Shown here piece after piece: positions 17,669-28,131 of a stretch of DNA of 64,000 nucleotides. The position numbers were made by a program, and so were the translations under genes. Origin of the DNA: Xanthobacter sp. YC-JY1 (GTDB taxonomy: Bacteria > Pseudomonadota > Alphaproteobacteria > Rhizobiales > Xanthobacteraceae); the NCBI RefSeq assembly GCF_021730305.1, contig NZ_CP032674.1:1597001-1661000 (forward strand). The letters run 5' to 3'. A model generated the notes under the pieces. That model did not search any database. It was not told the DNA's origin and saw only the letters and a list, made by a program, of their open reading frames with translations. Positions within the stretch are counted from its first letter, which is position 1. Each line of letters starts with the position of its first letter.

Positions 17669-17802
17669 GCGGCCGGCGCCTTCCCGGGTCCCGGCCGCAT
17701 CCCGGCGACGCTCAATCGGGGGGCGCACGGGCGGTCGCGTCGGCGTGCTTTGCCGGCAAGGCTGAGCCCTGTAGGTTCGCCCCGAGCGAAGGGGGACGGG
17801 GA

Positions 17803-19284
17803 ATGGGGGCGGTCGGGTTCATGTGGCGGGGCACGAAGCGCACGGCGAAAATCGTGGCGCTGCTGATCTTCGCCGTGGTCGCCACCATCTTCGTGGTGCG
17901 GGCGGTGGATTCCCAGCGCGGCCCGCCGCTGGACCGCTGGCACACCTACCATCCCCCGGAGCTGAGCCGCAGCGCCCTCGCGACCGCCAACCTTGCCGCC
18001 TACATGGCCGCCGAGGACAAGGCCTTCGCCGGCGTGAAGGCCAACGTGACCGACAAGGTGGACCCGGAGGACCGCGTCCGCTTCAATCGCTATTTCGCGT
18101 CGAGCCCCATCTATCCGCCCGGCTTCGCGCAGGATTTCAACCGCACCTACGTGCTCCAGCCCAAGGGCGAGCCAGCGGGGGCGGCGGTGTTCCTGCACGG
18201 GCTCACCGATTCGCCCTACAGCCATCGCCATCTGGCGCAGCTCTATGCGGACCATGGCTTCATCGCCATCGTGCTGCGCCTGCCCGGCCACGGCACGGTG
18301 CCGGGATCGCTGACGCAGATCGGGCACGAGGAGTGGATCGCCGCGACCGCCCTCGCCATGCGCGAGGCCCGCAGGCGCGTGGGGCCGGACAAGCCGGTGC
18401 ATATCGTCGGCTATTCCAATGGTGGCGCGCTGGCGCTGATGCACGCACTCGATGCGCTGGATGATCCCAGCCTCGTGGCGCCGTCGCGCATCGTGCTCAT
18501 GTCGCCCATGGTGGGGGTGACGGAGTTCGCCCGCTTCGCCGGCCTCGCGGGCCTGCCGGCCATCTTCCCGGCCTTCGCCAAGGCGGCGTGGCTGAACATC
18601 ACGCCTGAGTTCAACCCCTTCAAGTACAATTCCTTTCCGGTGCACGCCGCGCGTGAGTCCTTCCAGCTGACCCAGGTGCTTCAGGCCAACATCGAGCGCC
18701 ATTCCCGCGCCGGCCGCCTCACCGGGCTGGCGCCGGTGCTCACCTTCCAGTCGGTGCTGGACCACACGGTGAGCGCGCGGGCGGTGATCGAGCAGTTGCA
18801 CGCCCGTCTCGACGACAATGGCAGCGAGCTGGTGCTCATCGACATCAACCGCTCCGGTCAGTTCGAGGACCTTTTGAACCGCCGCTCCGACACCGCCATC
18901 TCGTCCCTGCTGCCGGCGGCGCCGCGCCGCTTCCGCACCGCCGTCATCGGCAACTCGACGCCGGGCTCGTCCGCCACCGTGGTGCGCGAGACGCCGGCCG
19001 GCGCGACGCAAGAGACGGTGCGGCCGCTCACCGCCGTCTATCCGGAGGATGTGTATTCCCTCTCCCACGTGGCGGTGCCATTCCCCCTGTCGGACGGGCT
19101 CTACGGGCTCGAGCCCGACCCGGCGGAAAAGTTCGGCATCCGCCTCGGCGACATCGCGGCGCGCGGGGAATATGGCGCGCTGGTGGTGGACGTGGACATG
19201 CTGGTGCGCATGTCCTCCAATCCTTTCTTCCCCTATCTGGAAGAGCGCGTCGCCGCCGGCCTGCCCCCCGCGCGGGCGCCTTAG
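17803..19284 (+). CDS. Membrane-anchored alpha/beta hydrolase
   Basis: A 493-residue protein with one N-terminal membrane helix (residues ~16–34) and an alpha/beta hydrolase domain facing the periplasm (topology inferred). LHGLTDSPYS is the oxyanion region; GYSNGG carries the nucleophile Ser205. The second half is long for a simple esterase and contains LDHTVSARAVIEQL and a DVYSLSHVAVPFP stretch with the likely catalytic His. Lipase, lysophospholipase or peptidase activity are all possible. Start at 17803, with GGGGGAC upstream; an ATG at 17821 is an alternative. Confidence 0.85.
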   Translation: MGAVGFMWRGTKRTAKIVALLIFAVVATIFVVRAVDSQRGPPLDRWHTYHPPELSRSALATANLAAYMAAEDKAFAGVKANVTDKVDPEDRVRFNRYFASSPIYPPGFAQDFNRTYVLQPKGEPAGAAVFLHGLTDSPYSHRHLAQLYADHGFIAIVLRLPGHGTVPGSLTQIGHEEWIAATALAMREARRRVGPDKPVHIVGYSNGGALALMHALDALDDPSLVAPSRIVLMSPMVGVTEFARFAGLAGLPAIFPAFAKAAWLNITPEFNPFKYNSFPVHAARESFQLTQVLQANIERHSRAGRLTGLAPVLTFQSVLDHTVSARAVIEQLHARLDDNGSELVLIDINRSGQFEDLLNRRSDTAISSLLPAAPRRFRTAVIGNSTPGSSATVVRETPAGATQETVRPLTAVYPEDVYSLSHVAVPFPLSDGLYGLEPDPAEKFGIRLGDIAARGEYGALVVDVDMLVRMSSNPFFPYLEERVAAGLPPARAP

Positions 19285-19344
19285 CGGGCGGCGCGCCTTA
19301 CATCCCGGCTTGTCTGCCGCGCGCGGCTCTGCAAGGGTGCCGCC

Positions 19345-19387
19345 ACGTCAGACGAACGACGTCAGACGAACGACGTCAGAACGAACG
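19345..19387 (+). repeat. Short tandem repeat, three units of 14–15 bp
   Basis: ACGTCAGACGAACG repeated twice exactly and a third time with one extra base, ending 18 bp before the ATG of the binding-protein gene. It lies in the leader, so changes in copy number could affect translation (inference). Confidence 0.85.
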
Positions 19388-19405
19388 ATTGGGGACTTCA
19401 CCGCC

Positions 19406-20578
19406 ATGGGTTTCAAGGGACTTCTCGCCTCGACCGCGCTCCTCGGCACCCTCGCACTGTCCGGCGCGGCCGCCGCCGATCCGGTGAAGGTGGGGCTGGT
19501 CTCGACCCTCTCCGGCCCCTCCGCCGTGCTCGGCCAGCACATGCGCGACGGCTTCCTGCTGGCGGTCAAGGAGCTGGGGGGCAAGCTCGGCGGGCAGCAG
19601 ACCGAGGTGATCGTCGTCGATGACGAGCTGAAGCCCGACATCGCCGTGCAGAAGGTGAAGGGCCTGCTTGAGCGCGACAAGGTGGACTTCGTCGCTGGCG
19701 TGGTCTTCTCCAACGTGATGGGCGCGGTGGCCAAGCCCGTGACGGCGAATGAGACCTTCCTCATCTCCGGCAATGCCGGCCCTTCCACCATCGCCGGCGC
19801 CGGCTGCAGCCCCTTCTTCTTCTCCGCTTCCTACCAGAACGACCAGAACCACGAGGTTCTCGGCAAGTATGCGCAGGACAAGGGCTTCAAGAAGGTGGTG
19901 CTGATCGCCCCCAACTATCAGGCGGGCAAGGATTCGCTGGCCGGCTTCAAGCGCTATTACAAGGGCGAGGTGGCGGACGAGATCTACACCCAGCTCGGCC
20001 AGCTGGATTTCTCCGCCGAGCTCGCCAAGATCGCCGCCGCCAAGCCCGATGCGGTGTTCACCTTCATGCCCGGCGGCATGGGCGTGAACCTCGTGAAGCA
20101 GTACCGGCAGGCGGGCCTTGCCGACACCACGCCCTTCCTCTCCGCCTTCACGGTGGACGAGACGACCCTGCCGGCCACCGGCGAGGCGGCGCTGGGCTTC
20201 TTCTCCGGCGCGGCCTGGGCGCCGGACCTCGACACCCCCGCCAACAAGGCCTTCGTCGCCGCCTTCGAGAAGGAATACGGCTATATCCCCGCGCTCTACG
20301 CCGCGCAGGGCTATGACGCGGCCAAGCTCATCGACAGCGCGCTGAAGGCCACGGGCGGCAAGACCGCCGACAAGGCCGCCGTGCGCGCGGCGCTGAAGAA
20401 GGCGGACTTTTCGAGCGTGCGCGGCAACTTCAAGTTCAACACCAACCAGTTCCCCATCCAGGACTTCTACCTGGTGAAGGTGGGCAAGCGCCCGGATGGC
20501 AAGGTGGAGACCATGGTGCAGGAGAAGGTCTTCTCCAACTATGGCGACGCCTATGCGGAAAAGTGCGACATGAAGTGA
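19406..20578 (+). CDS. Liv-type ABC transporter binding protein
   Basis: A 390-residue periplasmic binding protein of the branched-chain amino acid (LivK) family. A signal peptide covers about residues 1–23 (cleavage AAA-ADP). The mature start VKVGLVSTLSGPSAVLGQHMRDGF is typical, followed by VIVVDDELKPDIAVQKVKGL. Heads a transporter set with livHMGF downstream, but 374 bp of repeat DNA separates it from livH. Homologues also carry aromatic compounds or amides, so the ligand is not certain. Confidence 0.92.
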   Translation: MGFKGLLASTALLGTLALSGAAAADPVKVGLVSTLSGPSAVLGQHMRDGFLLAVKELGGKLGGQQTEVIVVDDELKPDIAVQKVKGLLERDKVDFVAGVVFSNVMGAVAKPVTANETFLISGNAGPSTIAGAGCSPFFFSASYQNDQNHEVLGKYAQDKGFKKVVLIAPNYQAGKDSLAGFKRYYKGEVADEIYTQLGQLDFSAELAKIAAAKPDAVFTFMPGGMGVNLVKQYRQAGLADTTPFLSAFTVDETTLPATGEAALGFFSGAAWAPDLDTPANKAFVAAFEKEYGYIPALYAAQGYDAAKLIDSALKATGGKTADKAAVRAALKKADFSSVRGNFKFNTNQFPIQDFYLVKVGKRPDGKVETMVQEKVFSNYGDAYAEKCDMK

Positions 20579-20603
20579 GGCCCAGGCCTCACTTCATGTC
20601 GCA

Positions 20604-20763
20604 CCCCGGACGCATGCAGCGACAGCGGAATGCGAGCCGGGGTCCTGTGCAACGCTCCGCCGAAGGCGTCCCGACCGGAGGCCGCCGGGGCTTTCGCCAG
20701 CTTCGTCGACGTCTCTTCTAGACCCCGGATCGGCGCTCCACCTGCGGTGTCGCTTGTCCGGGG
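20604..20763 (-). repeat. 160-bp element with 8-bp terminal inverted repeats (diverged copy)
   Basis: Bounded by CCCCGGAC and GTCCGGGG. Its interior, read on the minus strand, aligns end to end with the 161-bp elements at 30203 and 30715: shared blocks include CCCCGGCTCGCATTCCGCT near one end and GGAGCGCCGATCCGGGGT near the other. The middle has diverged. It lies between the binding-protein gene and livH. Confidence 0.8.
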
Positions 20764-20785
20764 AGCAGCCTCCTGTTTAATAGCC

Positions 20786-20894
20786 GTCATGCCCCGGCTC
20801 GTCCGGGGCATCCACCCCACTGCTTTTTTGCTGCCGGCGATTAAGTCACTCGCCCGGCCGTGCCGTGGATCCCCCGGACACGCCGGGGGATGAC
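20786..20894. repeat. Palindromic intergenic repeat, GTCAT…ATGAC type (copy 3)
   Basis: 109 bp starting GTCATGCCCCGGCTCGTCC and ending CCGGGGGATGAC, with long self-complementary arms. It ends 58 bp before livH and follows the 160-bp element directly, so the whole 374-bp gap before livH is repeat DNA. Confidence 0.8.
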
Positions 20895-20952
20895 GGTCCT
20901 GAAGCGGTGGCGCATCCTCCTTGAGCCGTCCCGGTCCAGCCTCGCCCCGCTC

Positions 20953-21873
20953 ATGACCCTCACCCTCTTCCTCGTCCAGATGCTCAACGGGCTCCAGCTC
21001 GGCATCCTGCTGTTCCTGGTGGCGGCGGGGCTGACGCTGGTGTTCGGGGTGATGGATGTCATCAATCTCGCCCACGGCGTGCAATACATGCTGGGCGCCT
21101 ATCTGATGGTGACGGCCACCGCGCTGACCGGCAGCTTCTGGCTGGGCCTGCCGCTGGCCCTTGCCGCCGCGCTGGTGCTGGGCCTGCTGTTGGAACGCCT
21201 CGTCATCCGCCAGCTTTATGGGCGGGACCATCTCGATCAGGTGCTGGCCACCTTCGGCATCATCCTGTTCGTGAGCGAAGCGGTGCGCATGGTCTGGGGC
21301 TCGGCGCCCCTCGCCATCCCCATGCCGCAGGCGCTGTCGGGCTCGGTGCGGCTGATGGACGGGCTGAACTATCCCGTCTACCGCCTCGTCCTCATCGGCG
21401 CCGGGCTGGGCGTGGCGGGGCTGCTCTATGTGCTGGTCACCCGCACCCGGGCGGGGATGCTGCTGCGCGCGGGGGCCACCAACGCGCCCATGGTGTCGGC
21501 GCTGGGGGTGGACATCACCGCTTTGTTCGCCCGCATCTTCGCCTTCGGCGCCATGCTGGCGGCCTTCGCCGGGGCCATGGCGGGGCCGATCCTTTCCGTG
21601 GAGCCGGGGATGGGGGACAATCTCCTCATCCTCGCCTTCGTGGTCATCGTCATCGGCGGCATCGGCTCCATGCGCGGGGCGTTCGTGGCGGCGCTGCTGG
21701 TGGGGCTCATCGACACGCTCGGCCGTTCCTTCCTGACCGACATCCTGAAGCTCGTCATGTCCGCCTCCGCCGCCAGCGCGGCCGGGCCGGCGCTCGCCTC
21801 CATGAGCGTCTATGTGCTGATGGCGGCCATCCTCTTCTTCCGCCCGCGCGGCCTGTTCCCGGCGCCGGCATGA
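20953..21873 (+). CDS. livH: Liv-type ABC transporter permease 1
   Basis: A 306-residue inner-membrane permease of the LivH family. Hydrophobic segments run through the protein; LTLVFGVMDVINLAHGVQYMLGAY (first span region) and GGIGSMRGAFVAALLVGLIDT near the C-terminus are family hallmarks. Start at 20953 (MTLTLFLVQMLNGL) matches the family; an earlier in-frame ATG at 20890 lies inside the repeat. Its TGA overlaps the livM ATG by three bases, so the pair is coupled. Confidence 0.94.
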   Translation: MTLTLFLVQMLNGLQLGILLFLVAAGLTLVFGVMDVINLAHGVQYMLGAYLMVTATALTGSFWLGLPLALAAALVLGLLLERLVIRQLYGRDHLDQVLATFGIILFVSEAVRMVWGSAPLAIPMPQALSGSVRLMDGLNYPVYRLVLIGAGLGVAGLLYVLVTRTRAGMLLRAGATNAPMVSALGVDITALFARIFAFGAMLAAFAGAMAGPILSVEPGMGDNLLILAFVVIVIGGIGSMRGAFVAALLVGLIDTLGRSFLTDILKLVMSASAASAAGPALASMSVYVLMAAILFFRPRGLFPAPA

Positions 21874-22779
21874 ACAGGCTCATCCTCGCCTTCGTGCTGT
21901 TCGCGGCCCTCGCCGCCGTGCCGGCCTTCGCCGACACCGCGATGCTGACGCTGGTGGCGCGAGCCATGATCTTCGCGCTGGCCGCCACCAGCCTCGGCTT
22001 CATCCTGGGGCAAGGCGGGCTCGTTTCCTTCGGCCATGCGGCCACCATGGGCATCGGCGCCTATGCGGTGGGCATATTGATGGAGGAGGGGGTGCGCGAC
22101 GCCCTCGTCGCCTTCCCCGTGGCCATGGCGGCGGCCGGCCTGTTCGCGCTCGTGACGGGGGCGATCTCGCTGCGCACGCGCGGCGTCTATTTCATCATGA
22201 TTACGCTGGCCTTCGGGCAGATGGCCTTCTTCGTCACCCAGAGCCTGTCGGCCTATGGCGGCGACGATGGCCTGACCCTCGCCGCCCGCTCCACCGTTGC
22301 GGGGGCGCGCTGGCTGAAGGACCCGAAGACCTTCCATTATGTGGTGCTGGGCCTCCTCGCGTTCACCGTGCTCGTCTCGACGGTGCTGGCGCGCGCGCCC
22401 TTCGGCCGGGTGCTGGCGGCAGGACGGGACAATGAGCGGCGGCTGCGCGCGCTGGGGGTGGACCCCTATGCCTATCGCCTCGTCGCCTATGTCATCGCCG
22501 GTGCCTTCGCCGGTCTCGCCGGCGCGCTCTATGCCAACCTCACCGAGTTCGTGAGCCCGGCCTATCTTTCCTGGCACCGCTCGGCGGAATTCATCGTGAT
22601 GGTAGTGGCGGGCGGGCCGGCGACGGCGCTGGGCCCCGTGCTCGGCGCGCTGGGCGTGGTGCTGCTGGAGGATGGGCTCGCCCACCTCACCGAACACTGG
22701 CGCATCATCTTCGGCCCGCTGCTGGTGCTGCTGGTGCTGGCGCGCGGTGGCATCGCGACCCTGCTCGTGGGGCGGCGCG

Positions 22780-22787
<8 letters not shown>
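21870..22787 (+). CDS. livM: Liv-type ABC transporter permease 2
   Basis: A 305-residue inner-membrane permease of the LivM family, partner of the LivH-like protein. Typical features: LGFILGQGGLVSFGHAATMG early, LRTRGVYFIMITLAFGQM, and a cytoplasmic loop NERRLRALGVDPYAYRLVAYV that contacts the ATPases. The first ~22 residues are hydrophobic and end AFA, as a first membrane helix or signal-like segment. It overlaps livG by 8 bp. Confidence 0.94.
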
Positions 22788-24239
<1,452 letters not shown>

Positions 24240-24314
24240 GGGGCGGCGGCGACGCAATCGCTTTCCCGGATAAGCGACGGCGCGGCAGGGGCGCCAGGCT
24301 TGTCCTGTGCGCGC

Positions 24315-24420
24315 GTCATCGCCCGGCTTGTCCGGGCGATCCACCCCTCCGCTGGCGCGCTGTCCGAAAGTCCGACCTGGCCCTCCCGTGGATCGCCCGG
24401 CCAAGCCGGGCGATCCACGG
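24315..24420. repeat. Palindromic intergenic repeat, GTCAT type (copy 4)
   Basis: Starts GTCATCGCCCGGCTTGTCC and ends in GCCGGGCGATCCACGG; the closing ATGAC seen in other copies is missing. Arms remain self-complementary. Confidence 0.7.
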
Positions 24421-24437
24421 AATGGCAGGGCTCCCGG

Positions 24438-24716
24438 CCTCGCAGATCGCGCCAAGCGGTGCCGTTCCCCCTCACCCCAACCCTCTCCCGCGAGGGGAGA
24501 GGGAGGCAAACGGCGACGGGGCGCGGGGATATCAGGCTGTCGTTCCGCGCACCGACGGGGACGCATCCCGTCGCCATCTTGCGCCGCCATAACTCCCCTC
24601 TCCCCTTGCGGGAGAGGGGCTGGGGGTGAGGGGGCAGGCCGGGCTCCGGCCTCCGCAGTCCGCGCCAAGCGGTGCCAGAACCCCTCACCCCGGCCCTCTC
24701 CCGCAAGGGGAGAGGG
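24438..24716. repeat. Cluster of three GGGAGAGGG palindromes with a direct repeat
   Basis: Three copies of the CCCTCTCCC-GC(A/G)A-GGGGAGAGGG hairpin (24468–24506, 24594–24633, 24680–24716), the middle one inverted. The first and third are preceded by the same block CGCGCCAAGCGGTGCC, so a roughly 60-bp unit is repeated directly. With the copy-4 repeat it fills the gap 24240–24729 between the convergent livF and pfpI-like genes; no gene is seen. Confidence 0.75.
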
Positions 24717-24729
24717 AGAGCCCCCCCCC

Positions 24730-25293
24730 CTACGCCGCGCGGCGCTGGTGCTTTCCTTCGCGCACTTCCTCGATGATCTTGCGGCTGAAGCCCTCCAGAT
24801 CACCGGGGTTGCGGGAGGTGATGACGCCGGCGTCGGTGACGACGGAGGCATCCTCCCAGCGGGCGCCGGCATTCTCCACGTCCGTGCGGATGGACTTGTA
24901 GGAGGTCATGCGCTTGCCCTTGGCGATGCCGGCCTCCACCAGCAGCCACGGGGCGTGGCAGATGGCGGCGACCGTCTTGCCGGCATCGTAGAAGGACCTG
25001 ATGAGGGCGATGGCGGCGGGCTCCACCCGCAGCAGATCCGGGTTGATCTGGCCGCCGGGCAGGACGATGGCGTCGTAGTCGCTCTCGCGGGCCTCGGAGA
25101 GGGTCTTGTCCACCTTCACCGCGCGGCCCCAGTCCTTCTTGTCCCAGCCCTTGATCTCGCCGGCCTCGGGCGAGACCACATGCACCTGCGCGCCCGCTTC
25201 CTTCAGCCGGTCGCGGGGCACTTCCAGCTCGGACTGCTCGAAGCCGTTGGTGGAGAGGATGAGAATGCGCTTGCCGTCCAGTGGACCGGGCAT
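24730..25293 (-). CDS. DJ-1/PfpI family protein (YhbO-like)
   Basis: A 187-residue cytoplasmic protein of the PfpI/DJ-1 class. The nucleophile elbow is ICHAPWLL (Cys112 followed by His), with IVLPGG before it and an early Glu (GFEQSE) that would complete the site. Relatives act as glyoxalases, protein or nucleotide deglycases, or general stress proteins. Start chosen at 25293 because GGAGG lies 5 bases upstream; the ATG four codons earlier is itself part of that ribosome binding site. Confidence 0.88.
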   Translation of the reverse strand: MPGPLDGKRILILSTNGFEQSELEVPRDRLKEAGAQVHVVSPEAGEIKGWDKKDWGRAVKVDKTLSEARESDYDAIVLPGGQINPDLLRVEPAAIALIRSFYDAGKTVAAICHAPWLLVEAGIAKGKRMTSYKSIRTDVENAGARWEDASVVTDAGVITSRNPGDLEGFSRKIIEEVREGKHQRRAA

Positions 25294-25298
25294 GTGTG

Positions 25299-25303
25299 CC
25301 TCC
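25299..25303 (-). promoter_or_regulatory. Ribosome binding site deciding the pfpI-like start
   Basis: GGAGG on the minus strand, five bases from the ATG at 25293. It overlaps an in-frame ATG (25305) that would otherwise be chosen, and so rules that start out. Confidence 0.7.
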
Positions 25304-25426
25304 ATCGTTGTGGATATGGAGGTCAATCGCGAGAGGCAGGGGATGTTCCGAGCCAAGTGCGCTGCGAGCGTATTGCAACCTTAGGCTTTGTCGCTAGATT
25401 GAATGGCCAAGCTTGGAGGGTAGCCC

Positions 25427-25840
25427 GTGAAACTGAACGAAAGCGCAGTTGCTAAGCTTGTTGAAAACAACAATGGCGGAAAAGTCGAAGAAGTATATGG
25501 CCCAGCGCCGATTGGATCTTCAGCGGCTTGGGAGGTGTGGGCTTATGTTTCAGAAAAAGGACAATTTTATACGCGTTTTGTGATCGAGAAGAGTGGCTCG
25601 GATCCTCTGTATTTCTCAGATTTTCAGCAAGTATGTACGCAGCTAAATGACGATATAAACGAATACCACATTAGAAAATGGACGTTTTACGTCGCAGCGT
25701 TTTCTTTTGTGGTTGTGCTTTTAGCTATGCTTTACATCACTTTAACTCGAGCTGACGCTCAAATAATTACAGCAATTTTAGGTGTTTTGGCTAGCGGTGC
25801 CGCTTTCTTCTTCGGACGCCGCGTTGAAGCCCAAAAATAA
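25427..25840 (+). CDS. Orphan small membrane protein of AT-rich composition
   Basis: A 137-residue protein I do not recognise. Residues 1–83 are polar and soluble-looking; two hydrophobic helices follow (~87–107, TFYVAAFSFVVVLLAMLY, and ~112–130), with a short charged hairpin between and a basic end (GRRVEAQK). Its DNA is visibly richer in A and T than all neighbours, and codons such as AAA, ATA and TTA are common, so it is probably a recent acquisition. It stands alone between the divergent pfpI-like gene and the convergent rpoD gene, with its own spacer and a shared terminator. Confidence 0.75.
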   Translation: MKLNESAVAKLVENNNGGKVEEVYGPAPIGSSAAWEVWAYVSEKGQFYTRFVIEKSGSDPLYFSDFQQVCTQLNDDINEYHIRKWTFYVAAFSFVVVLLAMLYITLTRADAQIITAILGVLASGAAFFFGRRVEAQK

Positions 25841-25841
25841 A

Positions 25842-25868
25842 CGGCTCCGCCATAAAATGGCGGAGCCG
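25842..25868. terminator. Bidirectional hairpin terminator between orphan gene and rpoD
   Basis: Perfect 10-bp inverted repeat (25842–25851 with 25859–25868) and a 7-base AT loop. It lies between two convergent stop codons only 35 bases apart. T-runs are weak on both sides. Confidence 0.6.
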
Positions 25869-25875
25869 CTTCATG

Positions 25876-27876
<2,001 letters not shown>

Positions 27877-28131
27877 CGACTTCTCCTGCTGATCCCGCCG
27901 ATTTCCAACAGCAGAACGGCGGCGCGGCTCCTCAGCCTCGCCACCTTTTGCCCTTGAACCCGGGAGCGGCTTTTTTGACGCCATCCCGTTAAACCAGCCT
28001 GAACGCGCTTCCAACCCCTATGGTCGTCGGCGGCAGGCTGCCTTCCGTCCCGTGGGCCGCGGGTCCGGCATTTCCCGCTGTGCGGGCCATGCCAGACGCT
28101 CTTGGCCAAATTGTGCCGCTCTGGCTTCCGA

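Noticed and set aside
20860-20952. Longer livH starting inside the palindromic repeat
   Set aside because: The added residues come from repeat DNA and the family begins at the ATG at 20953.
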